Below, piece by piece: positions 9,836 through 21,310 of a stretch of DNA of 64,000 bases; positions within the stretch are counted from its first letter, which is position 1; every line of letters starts with the position of its first letter. A program made the position numbers and the translations under genes. Where the stretch lies: assembly GCF_002099425.1 (NCBI RefSeq), contig NW_018343990.1:3758501-3822500 (forward strand), written 5' to 3'. The stretch is from Phascolarctos cinereus. Lineage: Eukaryota > Chordata > Mammalia > Diprotodontia > Phascolarctidae. The notes under the pieces are model-generated. The model had not been told where the DNA came from. It saw nothing but the letters and a program-made list of their open reading frames with translations, and made no database searches.

Positions 9836-11445
9836 GACTTGATGAATTACTAGAGAATCAGGCTATGGAAAGACAATCCCTAGAAACCTATGGTGTAGCA
9901 AGCACACAGTAATAGTGAATCCTTTTTGTAAAAAAAGGAGCTGTTAGGGTTCCTTTATTCACTTATAAGAATTAACTAGACATTGTCCTGGTATGGACAT
10001 TTCTCTGTTAACGATCTCATGTGATGATCATCCCCGAGATATTGGTGGTGGCTCAAATGATGGAGGCTCTATTCCTAGTGGTGAGTGTAGTCTGGGAAAT
10101 AGGGTTTCATTATCATATGTAAAAACAACAGTCAAAAAATAAAATGTCACTGGGGACATGTGTGAGTCAAAAAGAAGATGAGTCAGATTTGTGAAAAAGC
10201 AACAGGTAACAAGTGACCTGGGCATTCTGTTGGTATCTCTGGTGCCTGGCATAATGCCTGACACATGGATATACTTGGTTAATGTTTGTTGATTGATCTT
10301 TAGCATATAAGGGGCAAATGAGGAGTCTCCCATCCCACCGAGTGGATCTCCACTGCTGTAAATTCATGGGAGCACATGGAAAGAGTCACACTCTATGGGA
10401 AGAGCTGGGATTTCAATCTGTTTTGTTGGAGGGACCATTTAAGTCAATGAGATCACAGATGCATTTGCATGTGGCAGATGCAAAATGTGTAGGAGACTGA
10501 GCTAAGTGTTCACTGAATCTAGGCTCCATCCTAGAGATAAATTTTGTTTTTTAAATAAACACTAATATTCACTTGTTTTCTTGTAATTTTTTTAAAGTTG
10601 AGAGAAAATTCTTGGAGTAAGGGAAAGTAGGGTAGGATTTAAGCTTCTGATAACCTGGTTATTAATCAAGGTTTAACTGTAGCATCATAAATATTACAAA
10701 ATTAATCAGAATATATGTGCTAGTATACAGAACAAAAGGCAATATGAAGAAAAAAGCGAAACTGGGCATCTCTTAGGAGTGAATGGAAGCAAAAAAGGAA
10801 AAAACGGAGTCAGATTTATTCCATTCTCTCTCAAAGAACTCAACTTCACATCTTATATTCTTTTCTTTTATTATTTTGACATAAAATTGAATTTAAAATT
10901 CTTTATGCAAGAAAAAAGTTTAGGAAATATGCACTCTACTTTTCTTATTACTGACAAACATTTTTGAAATAGAGCTAAAACCGTTATCTGCAACCACACC
11001 TTCTTCATTTCTCGTTTCTTTCCAAGGATCAGACATTTCCAGAGGTCTGAGTTCCCAGGGCCCTGGAAGGTCACTGTATGGGTGTTGCTTTAGACACCTT
11101 GCTGTCTCATGTCCCAGTTGACTGCCTAACCTCTCTAGAATGATTTGTCCTGTAATTCACACCAAAGGTCACTTTGGGTAGGTGACAAACACATACAATT
11201 TCAGTTTCAATGATCATTATAATTAATTTTTAATGCTGGATCATCATCGATGTTATAATAGTGGTGCATTGTACATTGGATGTGAAGATGAAAGGATAGC
11301 CTCATTAGGGCAAGTGGTTTTGGTAACTGAGACATATACAATTGAAGCTGGGTCAGGCTAGACACTTTCCTGTCTGGGCCTACTGGTGACTGATGGCAAA
11401 GATGTGCTCCAAAATGCTGGATGGGATTAGTAGCTCAGTTCTACA
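9836..11445. other. About 1.6 kb of repeat-poor DNA with a short L2 scrap
   Basis: Only a short L2 3'-end scrap (about 10225-10295, GCCTGGCATAATGCCTGAC then TTAATGTTTGTTGATTGA) is recognisable. The minus-strand open frames at about 10028-10367 overlap it and have no product I can name. Confidence 0.4.
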
Positions 11446-11449
11446 GGGA

Positions 11450-11712
11450 GCTGTGTGTTGCAGTGGACAGGACCTGGAGTCTGGAAGACCTGAGTTCAAA
11501 TGCAATCTCAGGTTCTTACTAACTATGGAACTTATTGGGTAAGGAACTTAACTTCTGTTTTCCTTGCTTTCTTCATCTGTAAAATGGGGGAAATAATAAT
11601 GTCATCTGTTTCTCAATGTTGTTGAGAGGATTGAATAAGAAAATATTTTGTAAACTGCTTGCACTTTGAAACATTAAAGCACTGCATAAATGGTAGCTAT
11701 TATTTTAGTGTT
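11450..11712 (+). mobile_element. THER1/MIR-type SINE
   Basis: Sense CORE-SINE: a head with GACCTGGAGTCTGGAAGACC and TGAGTTCAAATGCAATCTC, a core with TTCATCTGTAAAATGGGGG, and an L2-like tail with GTTGAGAGGATTGAATAAG and GCACTGCATAAATGGTAGC. Nearly complete but diverged. Confidence 0.75.
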
Positions 11713-11859
11713 GGGTCATAGGACAAAATAAAACTCAAGTGAGTAATGAATCCATGACCTCGACTCATTAACACTACATGCTTCTCAACAACGCTATCTA
11801 GAGTTATTTTTTTTAAAACTTTGCAAGGCACTCTATGAACATTTTCTCATTTGACCCCC

Positions 11860-12025
11860 GCAACTCCTTTAGCTATTAAAATCTCATTTTACAGATGAAG
11901 AAACTTGAGGCTCAGAGTGAAGTGAGCTGCCTAGGGTCATAGAGGTAGTGTATATCTCCAACAAGATTTGAATACAGGTCTTCCTGATTCCAAGCTCAGA
12001 ACTCTAATATAGCTAAGCTACTGCA
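11860..12025 (-). mobile_element. MIR relic
   Basis: Antisense MIR: ATTTTACAGATGAAGAAACT, GTGAGCTGCCTAGGGTCATA, TTTGAATACAGGTCTTCCTG. Confidence 0.7.
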
Positions 12026-13012
12026 AAATGTTGATATTATACTATATTGAAACTCTCCAATAAATTCCTACTTTAAAGTTTCACTGTGGCACATAGCTGA
12101 CCCATGTTGCTAAAAAAACTTCCCAGAGTTCAAACTCTTTCAAGTCCTACAACACTGGGAAAGACTCAGAATACAAGCATGCTAATGAACTTTGATGTCT
12201 CTTGTCTGAGGACTAGTAAATTTTGAAAGACTTCTCATTATATTGATCCCAGGATAATGACACTCCTAGCCATAGCAAGTTTTAAAACTCTGTATCAGTA
12301 AAGGCAGTGCCAGGTCTATCAACAACATTCTTCCAGTGGTGCTGTTCTTCAGACTTTGAAGAATTAAATTTGTATATCTTCCACAGAGCAACACAAAGAT
12401 GTAGTTTTGACACATTACTATGTTAGGCATAAAGAATATAAGCAGAAAGAGATGCTCCAGAAAGCAAGGTGGACTAATCATTTAGGGAAAACATAGATCC
12501 TTGCCATAGTGAAGTGGTTAAAATGCCTACAATTAGTGTAAATATATTTGCTATTCTTTTTAAAGCAGTTGGATAAAGTGATGTGCATAGAAGATGCTGC
12601 CAGCTGCCTGCTCACAAAATATTGTATGGTCATGTAATGAACTAGCTAATACCTTGTTCCTTACTAGTTGCTTGTGTGGGGCAGATTCTGCAAAAGTAGT
12701 CTCAAGATTTCAAGGGTTTCTCTGGTAACCTCCTTCCTAGACTAATTTCTGGTTTCTGGGAGCAGCTGATATTATTTAGTAGAAGGGAGGGAGAAGAAAA
12801 AGAAATGAAAAAAAGATAAAGGAAAGAAAAAAAAAGATTATGAAAATCCTCTCATCTGTTCTGGGCACAGGGTCAGTCTTCATCAACATTCGTTAAAGCT
12901 GGTCTTTGGCATCCTCCTAATACTCTTTTTGTGTCCTTTCTCCACTTTATCATATAGTCATGCTTTCTTTAGCTCCCAAGGTATCTAGTGCCTCATGCTT
13001 CCTAGTCCATCC
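12026..13012. other. About 1 kb of repeat-poor DNA
   Basis: No gene or recognised repeat. A purine-rich run at about 12780-12840 (GGAGGGAGAAGAAAAAG and similar) is the only compositional feature. Confidence 0.4.
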
Positions 13013-13020
13013 CTCTAGAG

Positions 13021-13599
13021 CAGTGGTGTCAAACTCAAATAGAAATATCTAAACTGTATGCAAGTATCCCTATGGACGTTGTTGTTGATCCTTTGTTTCT
13101 GAAGACCAATGACATCACACCTTCAGGGCCATTGGAACAAATTGTTCTCATCTGCCCATTCCACCAGGGGAAGTCTTTAAGAGCTTGGGGTAGACATCCT
13201 CTAACTCACTGATGAGTTGGAGGACTGTTGGTTACCTTCAATCTGGTTTAGTTCATCTGCAGAGGCAGTTTTACCTGGGTGTGGCTGCTGTGCATGCTAC
13301 AGCTTCTTGGGACCACAGGTTGGTTGACAGGTGGACACAAAAGTTGGATAAGCAGCCCTGAAAAGGGCTTGGCAAACCCTCACACCAGCGGTGCTAGTCC
13401 TCCCTGACTACCTCATACACCCTACTGGTATATATTGACTTAGAAAACCACATATTAACATTACCTACATTTTCTTGTATTTGTTTTGTATTTATTGTGT
13501 TAAATGTTCTGGTATTTATTTTGTTAAATGTTTCCCAATTACATTTCAATCTGGTTTAAGCAGCATTCAACCCTGTAGGCCACATGTTTGACATTTCTG
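13021..13599. mobile_element. hAT-type (Charlie-like) non-autonomous DNA transposon
   Basis: Opens with CAGTGGTGTCAAACTCAAAT and closes with GTTTGACATTTCTG, which reads CAGAAATGTCAAAC on the other strand. These are imperfect terminal inverted repeats of the hAT CAG-GTCAAAC type. It is flanked by 8-bp direct repeats, CTCTAGAG (13013-13020) and CTCTAGAA (13600-13607), the duplication length expected of hAT elements. Internal text such as TTGACTTAGAAAACCACAT and TTTCCCAATTACATTTCAAT matches a common marsupial hAT MITE as I remember it. No transposase frame is present. Confidence 0.85.
13079..13425. repeat. Unclassified segment nested in the hAT element
   Basis: The hAT text breaks after about 13078 and resumes near 13430. 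The roughly 350 bp between differ in style, are richer in GC and start GTTGTTGTTGATCCTTTG. They include CTCATCTGCCCATTCCACC, then a CACAGGTTGGTTGACAGG stretch. This looks like another dispersed element, but I cannot name the family and see no clear target duplication. Confidence 0.45.
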
Positions 13600-13829
13600 C
13601 TCTAGAACATCCTTATCCTCTGGTATGTTCCATGACTTTGAGACTTCTCCCTCTCCCATTCCCAGATCAAAATTTCCATACTCCCCCTTTCAAATGATTT
13701 CATATCTATCTTCAGAAAGATGTCTCAATGAGCAGAATAATGCGACTGCAAGTAAATAATGACCCTTGAGCTTGCTAGAGACATTTGCTTTTTTTTTTTT
13801 TTTAATGATGGAGAGGTAGTAGGGAGTTA

Positions 13830-14030
13830 GTTTCAAATCCAGGAATTCCTGAATTCATGTTTTTACTCTGCCACATACTGACTATGTAACCCTGGGCAAG
13901 TCATCTGACCTTTCAGTTTCTAGTTTACTCTTTAAGACTGTAAATTACAGTTTAAGCTGCTGACCTGCAATGTAGAGGAAGTTTTCATATTGAGAATCTC
14001 CTTATACTAACGAAATCATATATTCAGTTT
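13830..14030 (+). mobile_element. MIR3-like SINE relic
   Basis: Sense copy of the family seen at 3405. It shows AACCCTGGGCAAGTCATCTG, then a diverged body, then GAGAATCTCCTTATACTAACG and AAATCATA, which corresponds to the family's ATACCAATGAAATCACAGG terminus. Confidence 0.55.
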
Positions 14031-14960
14031 CTCTCCCCCTATATTGAAAAGAACACTTTTAGAAAATGATGGTTGTTTACCCAAGTAATTCTCCAAATGA
14101 AATTCAAATAGTATAATAAATAAAAGAAAATTTAAATAGGTGCGGGGAAAGTTATACGAGGTAGCAAATTAATCAAGTAGGCAGGTAGAGTTTGCCTGGG
14201 ATTCTGTCTCTGTGAGCAGCTTCCACTACTCTGTTGTTTCACTTTTCACTTACAGCTTCTTTCTTCTAAACCCCTAAATTCTCAGAACACTCCACTGCTT
14301 TTTGCTAGGACTGCCACCATAGCTGTTTCAGAGTGGAAGTTTGGGGGAAGGCTAACTGAGAGTCTTGGGCAGTCCATAAGTCTAGGTAGGGACATTTTTT
14401 TAAGTCAGGGAGTTGCTGAACCCCAAGGATTTCTATGATTATTTTTTAGAAATAGAATATAATTAGATCAAGCATATCTAGAAACAAGTGGTCCATAGAC
14501 CACTATGTGCTTTATTATATAAAGAATGTCATTGAACTTGGGTGTGCATTTGTGTGTATGTGTATATATGATATAGTCAAACTATGTGGAACTTTCCTTG
14601 GTCTGTAAAAGAAAGACCATGTTTCTATAACTTAATCATGAAATAGTTGACCTGATTGATGGTCCACAAAACTGGGACGTAGAATGGCTTACAACTTCAA
14701 ATCAATCATGTCACTGACAATTTAGCTGTGTTACACTCCCACAACCTCTAACTTAGTGGAGGATGTGAACAAGTTTAGGCAGACATGGATGGGCTGAAAT
14801 CTGCATCGATGAACAGAATATCCAAACACAGGAGATCAAAAATCCCTTGAAATATTGACCCTTCAATAGCCCAAGACTGCTTACTACCCGAGAATTTCCA
14901 CAATGTGCTGTGTGTTCATATCTTGCCAGGCAAAATCAGATGTAAAAGTCATATCCCAAT
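14031..14960. other. About 0.9 kb of repeat-poor DNA
   Basis: No gene or recognised repeat. A short TG/TA stretch lies near 14545-14570. Confidence 0.4.
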
Positions 14961-14964
14961 CCCT

Positions 14965-15330
14965 AACTAAAATGGTCCTGCTCGATAAACTCCAATGGCT
15001 CCCTAGTACCTCTAGGACAAAAAATAAATGTCTCCATCTGACATTTAAACCCCTTTACAACCTGGGTTAAATCTACTTGTTCAGGCTTATTCTATAACAT
15101 TCCTGCTCAAATATACTGAGTTTATTATTGTTCTTTGCATATAGCATTCCATCTTTCATCTCTATACCTTTGCATGGTTAGTCTCCCCCCCTTACATGGA
15201 ATGCATTCATCTCCCACCATTATCCTTAAAATCTTTGCTTTCCTACAAAGAAGAACTCAAACACTTCCTTCTACACTGGGTATTTCCTGATCTCTCAGGT
15301 ATAAGTCTACAATATCTGAAAAAAAAATCA
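14965..15330 (+). mobile_element. L2 LINE fragment, ORF2 C-terminal side
   Basis: Sense L2: CTCCAATGGCTCCCTAGTAC (the QWLP region of ORF2), a TTTAAACCCCTTTACAACCT stretch (the KALHDL region), TTACATGGAATGCATTC (the WNALP region), and AAGAAGAACTCAAACACTTC before the stop. The frame is broken, so this is a fossil. Confidence 0.75.
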
Positions 15331-15769
15331 TCTTGTCTTTGTTTTGCATATACAATTATCCCTTCTACATCAAGGGGTTAGGAGTGTGGCACCCCCATGA
15401 ACTGGAAAACTTGTATAAAATATTTGACCCTCCCTTTGTACCAGAGAAGTCAGAATATTTTTTTTTCTTTGAGGGTGGTTTATCTTACTGTAAAATTTGG
15501 GTTGATATTATATAATACTATGTATATATCTTATGCATTTTTGAGTTTCTAAGCTTTTTCTGTGTCATCTGCCAGCCTTTGCATGTCATCTGCAGCTTCT
15601 ACAAAACTCCCCCCAAATTCCCATTTCATTTCTTATGCTGACCTATGATATATCAAAACCATAATGGGGAAAGTCATGATATAGAAGGGATAATGGTATT
15701 GTATGTGTGTGTGTATATGTGTATGCAAATTTTTATACATGTATATGTGTATGTGTGTGTGTATGTTAT
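15331..15769. other. Spacer between two L2 parts
   Basis: Unassigned sequence with a TG/TA tract at about 15698-15765. It may be an insertion or a local rearrangement within a single L2, because L2 text precedes and follows it in the same orientation. Confidence 0.35.
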
Positions 15770-15885
15770 CTCCTCAGATAGAATGTAGCTCCTTTCAAGG
15801 CAATGACTGGTTAATTTTTTATTTTTGTATACCCAGTTCCTAGACGAGTGCCTGGCATAGTGTCAGCCTTAAGAATCTCATAGTC
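15770..15885 (+). mobile_element. L2 3'-end fragment
   Basis: AGATAGAATGTAGCTCCTTT, then CCAGTTCCTAGACGAGTGCC and TGGCATAGTG. Probably the terminus of the L2 piece at 14965. Confidence 0.65.
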
Positions 15886-16184
15886 TTTAATCCTTAATTA
15901 AATAATTGTACCAGTTCCATTCTTCCTCCTTTCTTGAGTTCAATATCAGGCTCACTGTCTTTCCCTCTTCTCCAACTCCCATCCTTATACTAACATCCAT
16001 TAACAACTTCAATAGTCATATCAATGCACCCACAAGCTCTCTTTTGTTGGTTCACTATCCGGATCATGCCTGGGAACAATTAATGTTCACCAAGACTCTG
16101 TTGTAGGCTCACTATGCTTCTTCCTCTTCATCATCTTTCTTGGAGCCTTCCCTCTGCTATTACTTTCCATTTATTTTGTAGACA
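15886..16184. other. Pyrimidine-rich spacer, possibly degraded LINE
   Basis: The plus strand is rich in C and T and resembles the style of LINE ORF text, but no motif can be named. The plus-strand open frames of 64-66 codons here are not recognisable. Confidence 0.3.
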
Positions 16185-16345
16185 TCTTATAAGTAGATAT
16201 TTACATTTGTCACATGCATTAGAATGTGGCTTCCTTGAATGCAGGATCTGTTTTTGCCTTCCTTTGTGTCTTCATTACTTAATACCGTGCTTATCTGGTG
16301 CACAGTGAGTGCTTATTAAATAGTTTTTGACTGAATGTCTGGCTC
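16185..16345 (+). mobile_element. L2 3'-end fragment
   Basis: TTAGAATGTGGCTTCCTTG, TACCGTGCTTATCTGGTGC and AGTGAGTGCTTATTAAATAG read as a decayed L2 3' terminus. Confidence 0.6.
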
Positions 16346-16464
16346 ATTGATTAAGCAAAGATGGATAGAAAGAGGAATTGATATTGTCAATTGGGATATT
16401 TCAGTCTGATCTTTCACACCTCCCCTCCCAAGGTTATATTATAAATTCCCTCAATATAAATATC

Positions 16465-16605
16465 ATATTTTTAAAAAATGTTTTGTTTTTCCCTAATAAC
16501 ATATAAAAACAATTTTTAACATTTCTTAAAATTTTGACTTCATACTCTCCCCCAGGCTTCCTCCTTTCCTCTCTCCCTGAGCTGGTAGGCAGTCTGCATA
16601 TCAGA
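16465..16605 (-). mobile_element. L1 3'-end fragment
   Basis: ATAAAAACAATTTTTAACATTTC followed by a CTCTCCCCCAGGCTTCCTC-like pyrimidine tract and GCATATCAGATG resembles the antisense L1 3' UTR. Short and diverged; a chance pyrimidine run is possible. Confidence 0.4.
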
Positions 16606-17689
16606 TGTTTTTATGAAAAAAAAGTTTATTGAATTGAATTTTTTATATTAAGATAATGGAATAAAACCTGTTGGTGTGGATGACAGCAAGGCCAACTCTG
16701 AATTTACTGCTGTCTAATGTCAGTGCAGATGTCTCTGAAGGAAAGGATCACTAGTCTGACAGATTGCATGCATGAAAGAATAAAAAATTCATTAAGAAGT
16801 TTAGAAAAGGTGCAATATTCACTGGATTGGGTAAATATGGGGAATTATTAGTGAGCCATTAAAATGAAAGTTCTTGGTAGAGAAGTCAGGCATAGATCCT
16901 TCAGGATTCTTGTAGTCTTTCTTTCTTTTTTTTTTTTCCCCTCAAACCTGCCTGAAACCTTTTCAATGAGCAGCTCACTGACCCAGGAGATTTTAATAGC
17001 TTCCTTCAAAGCTGTCATTGTCTCTATGGTCAAGGTTTCCTTAGATAAGTTTTAGCTTGTGAGTCATTGACTTTTATAGACTGAGGTGTTTTTTTTTTAA
17101 AAGCTTATAAAATTTTTGATGTCAAGATGTTCAGGAGCACATTCAAGAGCTACTTTTAAAGGAAAAAAAATAGTTCATTAGGTTTAATAACCTACCTTAA
17201 AATAACATGGAAATAGCTGTATTATCAACTAAATTGCCAATGGATTTTTTTGAAAATCTAATTTTACCTGAGGTGTCTAACAAGGTCTTAGAATTACTTA
17301 GGAGCTTTTTAAAAGTCAAAGGTCATGTCTACACTGACATTTTTTTTAACCTATAGATAAAAAGGAGGGATTTTTAAAAGCAAAGATAAGTTCAGAACTA
17401 TGAACAATATAAAGAGGTAGATTCAGTGTTGATATTAAAAAAATCATTTCCTAATAATTAGTGATGTACAAAGGTATGATGGGCTGCTTTGGATGGTAAT
17501 GGGTTCTCCTTACTGGGAGTCACAAAGCAAAGGCTGGGTGGCTGCTTGCTATGAAATGTTTTAGAGGGATTTTTCAGCCTGATCAAGATTATACTGTAGA
17601 GTTCTGCTATCCCTTCCATCCTGAGTTTCTGAGGATGATATTTCTGCTATCCTCACAATTAATGCAGGATTAATAAATCAACAAGCATG
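16606..17689. other. About 1.1 kb of repeat-poor DNA
   Basis: No gene or clear repeat. A T-run at about 16920-16938 is unremarkable. Oppositely oriented open frames at about 16848-17055 overlap the same AT-rich sequence and are not plausible genes. Confidence 0.4.
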
Positions 17690-17867
17690 GTACTTAGCAC
17701 ATAGTAGTTGATCAATAAATTTTAAGCACCTAGTCTATGCCAGGTAATATGCTCGGGCACTGGGGGTGAAAAGACAAAGTGAAATCATCCGTGCCCTCAA
17801 GAAATTTACATTCTAATGAGGGAGATAACATGTGCAAGTATATGTATATTTTGACTATATAGGAATG

Positions 17868-18350
17868 TAGACTGAATCTGTGATTTCATTGGAATGGGGA
17901 ACTTCTGCTGAGTAGGAAAGTGGAAAGAGCGCTGGCCTTGGAGTCTGGAAGATCTGAGTTCAATTCCAGCCTCAGACCCTTATGAGCCATGTGACCCTGG
18001 GCAAATCACTCAACCTCTGTTTGCCCGTTGTTTTATCTGTAAAATGAGAATAATAACAGCACCTACCTCCCTGGGTTGTTGTGAGGATCAAATGAGTTAA
18101 TATTTGTATAGCAGATACTTGAAACATAGAAAGTGCTATGTAAGTGTTATTGTTATTAATTATTGTTATCATTACCAATATAGGTTAGCACATTTCTCTG
18201 CAAGTTCTAGCCTTAGAGAGCTGCATAGAGCGTGGAGAGGTTAAAGTGACTTGTCCCAAGTAACACAGCCATTAGGTATCAGAGGCAGGGCGTGAGGCTA
18301 GGTTTTCTTGGCTTGAAGATTGACTTTTTTCCCCCCACTATTCTGTGTTC
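17868..18350 (-). mobile_element. MIR3-like SINE inserted in L2 and itself interrupted
   Basis: The left part, CTGTGATTTCATTGGAATGG then GGAACTTCTG, ends near 17905. The right part, TACCAATATAGGTTAGCAC, continues through TCTAGCCTTAGAGAGCTGC and GTGACTTGTCCCAAGTAAC to about 18350. Together they form one antisense copy of the family seen at 3405, split by the THER1 element between them. Confidence 0.65.
17906..18165 (+). mobile_element. THER1/MIR-type SINE nested inside a MIR3-like SINE
   Basis: A nearly complete sense CORE-SINE: GAGCGCTGGCCTTGGAGTCT, TGAGTTCAATTCCAGCCTC, GTGACCCTGGGCAAATCACT, ATCTGTAAAATGAGAATAAT, GTTGTGAGGATCAAATGAG, and a (TTATTG)-rich tail. It is the third and youngest layer of the nest. 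Confidence 0.8.
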
Positions 18351-19069
18351 TCTAACCATTCAATTGAATATAAGGTAGTTTTGTACCTCATGAGGTTGCC
18401 TGCAGCTGAAGGAATCAAGAAGCACTACATTGAGATACTGTCTTGAGGTGAGTTTTGAAAGGTAAAAAGAGCTTCCAAGAAAAAGAAGTATGGAGAGAAT
18501 TCATACCATATGTGGGGCACAACTGGTACAAAGACTCAGAGATGTGAGATGCAGTGGGTGGAATAGCAACTAGTCAAGTTTGGCTAGACCATAGCGTGTG
18601 TGAAGGGAAGTAATATGTAAGAAGATTAGAAAGGAAATGAGGCCTGGTTGTAAAAAAGCTATAAATGCTAAAGGGAGAAGTTTATATTGGGTCCTGGAAA
18701 TAATACTGAGCCACTAGACTTTATTGATTACTAGGGTGACCATCATCAGATGCGTTTTTCAGTAAAAATTGTTTTTGTGGAAAATAGAATAGAGGGGATA
18801 CAAAATAGCAGGCTGTTGCAAAAGTACAGGTTATGAGGGCCAGAAGTAGGGCAATAGCTGTATTAGTGGGAAGAAAATGATATATTCAGGAGATATTGTG
18901 GAGAAGGAAATGGCAAAATCCAACAGATGGGGTATATGGGATGAGTGAGAGTGAAGAGTTAAGGATGAAACCAATAAGAATGAATGGAAGAATGGTAGTG
19001 TCCTGGAAAGGAAAAGGGAAATTTGGGAGAATGATTCACTTTTGGATATAGTCTTATAGAATTGGATAT

Positions 19070-19250
19070 GCAAGAGATCTCAACTTCTTCATTTTACAAA
19101 TGAGAAAATGGAGACCTATGGAAGTTAAGTGGCTGACCTACAGTTACACAAGCAGTGAACATGAGAGATGGGATTTGAAATGAGGCATCGAGGCCCTCTG
19201 AATTTAGAGCCAGTGCTTTCTCCACTTACCTTCCATGCTGACTTTTAGAC
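19070..19250 (-). mobile_element. MIR relic inside L2
   Basis: Antisense MIR: ATTTTACAAATGAGAAAATG, AAGTGGCTGACCTACAGTTA, GATTTGAAATGAGGCATCG, AGCCAGTGCTTTCTCCACTT. L2 coding text lies on either side. Confidence 0.7.
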
Positions 19251-20094
19251 CATCTAGTTCAAAATGTCCAATAGAGAGATAATGATGTGAGATTAGATCA
19301 CAGGGGCATCTGGGAGTCATGTGCATAGACAAGATAATTAAACTCATGAAAGTTGATGAGGTCACCAAATGAGAAAGAGTAAAAGTAAAGAGAATAGAGC
19401 TCATGAGAGGGTCTTGGGTAGGGGTCGGGTGGGGCAGTACACCACTATTTGTAGATATGTTATGGATGGTGAATCAGCAAAAAGATGAAGCAGGAGAAGA
19501 AGGAGGAGAACCAAGAGAGAAGAATGTCATAAAACCGCAAAAAAGAACTTATCAGGAAGAGAAGCTTGTCAACAGAGTCAAATGCTGCAGTCACAAAGAA
19601 GGATGAAGCTTGCCAAGAGGCCATTAGATGTGGCAATTCAGAAATAATTGGCAATTTTGGATAGTTTAGACAGTTTTAGTTAAATTACTAAAATTTACTT
19701 ATTTGGAAGTCAAATAACAGAGAATTTAGAAGGGAGTGAAAAGAGAGGAAATGGAATCCTTAAGTACTGAAAGGTTTGGAATAAGCATTGTGGAGAGTGT
19801 CTTAAAGAATTATAGGAGTAAAGGGACTGCCTTGTAGCAGTGAGGACCCAGTTGAATAACATAGTGAACACAGTCACTCACCACTGTTGTGTGACTTTGT
19901 CTAGCTCCATGAAGCAGCATATAAGTAGCAGAGAAGGAGGCAGATGGTGAACATAATCAGTGATTTAGGTTGGGCAAGGACACAAACAGTAACAGGACAA
20001 GGAAATAAAGGAATCGAGTAGAAGGTGGTTCGCTGAGGGGCTGATGTTGTCAAGAGAGGAGAGTGAAGCCAGTTTATGTTGTGGTGATGAGTTG

Positions 20095-20280
20095 AAAATT
20101 CTTTCAGCAGGAATCAAGTGATTATGGTTCTCATTTGGACTCTCATACTAACTATCTGTGTATCCCTGGGAAAAGTACAATTTCCATAAGCGTTAATTTT
20201 CTCCTATGAGGAAGGCAGACCAGATGATCTCTAAGGTTGCTCAGTTGTCTCTGAGGATATCTGTGATTCTCATTAAACAA
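20095..20280 (+). mobile_element. MIR relic
   Basis: Sense MIR: TGTGTATCCCTGGGAAAAGT, then ACCAGATGATCTCTAAGGTT, then GATATCTGTGATTCT. The text after the core matches a common marsupial MIR subtype. Confidence 0.6.
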
Positions 20281-20650
20281 ATTAAGCTAGAATTAGCAAG
20301 TCCTTTGTCCTTGGCAATGCCGTCCTCCCATTCTTTCTTGCAAATTCATCAATTAATATCCTTCTCTTCTAACCAGGGCTCTTCTCCTCCCTCTATGCCC
20401 AATTGTGGAGAGACTTAGTACCTTTGGTTGGGAAGGATGGACATAGGAAGTTACAGGAAACCATGTGGTCCATTGACCTCTGCGGTTGCTACTGGTCTTT
20501 TCATTCATATTATCATGAGCAGTAGCACAGAATCTAGTTTTTTTTGCATTCCCTTCTTCATGCCAGGCTGAAGTAACAGTGCTGACAGCAACAGGGAGGA
20601 TAATAGGCTGAGCCAGGATGGTACCAATGGCCAAGCCAGAATATCAGATG
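20281..20650. other. Unassigned spacer
   Basis: Somewhat GC-richer than its surroundings but with no product or repeat that I recognise. A 93-codon minus-strand open frame (20353-20634) has no domain and no supporting splice context. Confidence 0.4.
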
Positions 20651-20654
20651 GCTG

Positions 20655-20870
20655 AACATGGGAGGTTGAACTTGAAGTGAAGAACTTTGAGTTTTAATTT
20701 CTGTGTCTGACAGCTCATATCAAGACATATACATTGTTGTAGCCTCTCTTTTACTATCTGTTAAATGGGGGAAATAATACCTATCTTATAGGGATGTTGT
20801 AAGATAATAATGTTATAAACCTTGATGTACTACATAAATGCCAATACTTATTATTGTCCCCTGATGTTCA
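20655..20870 (+). mobile_element. THER1/MIR-type SINE relic
   Basis: Core CTATCTGTTAAATGGGGGAA and tail GATGTTGTAAGATAATAATG, then TACTACATAAATGCCAATAC. The tRNA-like head is badly worn. Confidence 0.6.
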
Positions 20871-21267
20871 TATTTGGCCAATGCTACAACTTTAGAATTG
20901 ATTTAAATCAATTTAAAACCAGCATTTTTTTTTTACAACAGTAAGCTTTTAAATGCAGGTGGAGTAAAGGGAGGCATTATGGAAGGGGTTAGATTTAAAG
21001 AAAGAAATGATAATTCCTTAGAACATAGAAAGAATTTGCTTCCCTCCATCTCTGGGTAGTATACTTTCCTAAGTTATAAGAATCTTTCATAAATAATATA
21101 AATACTTATTTTATTTACAGATAGAAAAGAAAAAGTCTACATATACATAAGAATAGTGATCAAATAAAATTCTATGAAATCTAAGTATAGAACCAAGTTT
21201 CAACTCTAAGTGTAGAATAACTCTCTTCCTTCTAAGTGCTTGATATCTCCTATTCTAAATCCAGATT

Positions 21268-21268
<1 letters not shown>
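20871..21268. other. AT-rich spacer
   Basis: Nothing recognised beyond a short T-run near 20926. Confidence 0.4.
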
Positions 21269-21305
<37 letters not shown>

Positions 21306-21310
21306 CTATC

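Larger units (their letters stand above)
17690..20090 (-). mobile_element. L2 LINE, interrupted by younger SINEs
   Basis: Read on the minus strand, L2 ORF2 text includes AAFDSVDKLLFL and GFYDILLSWFSSF (about 19520-19580), FTLSHLVTSSTFMSLIILSM (19330-19395), and FSQISLFLSRTLPFFHSFLL (18960-19030). The 3' end follows, with TAAGCACCTAGTCTATGCCA and a GTGCCCTCAAGAAATTTAC stretch at 17715-17815. SINE relics break it at 17868-18350 and 19070-19250. Extension from 19680 to about 20090 rests on weaker resemblance. The frame is shattered, so it is a fossil. Confidence 0.8.
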
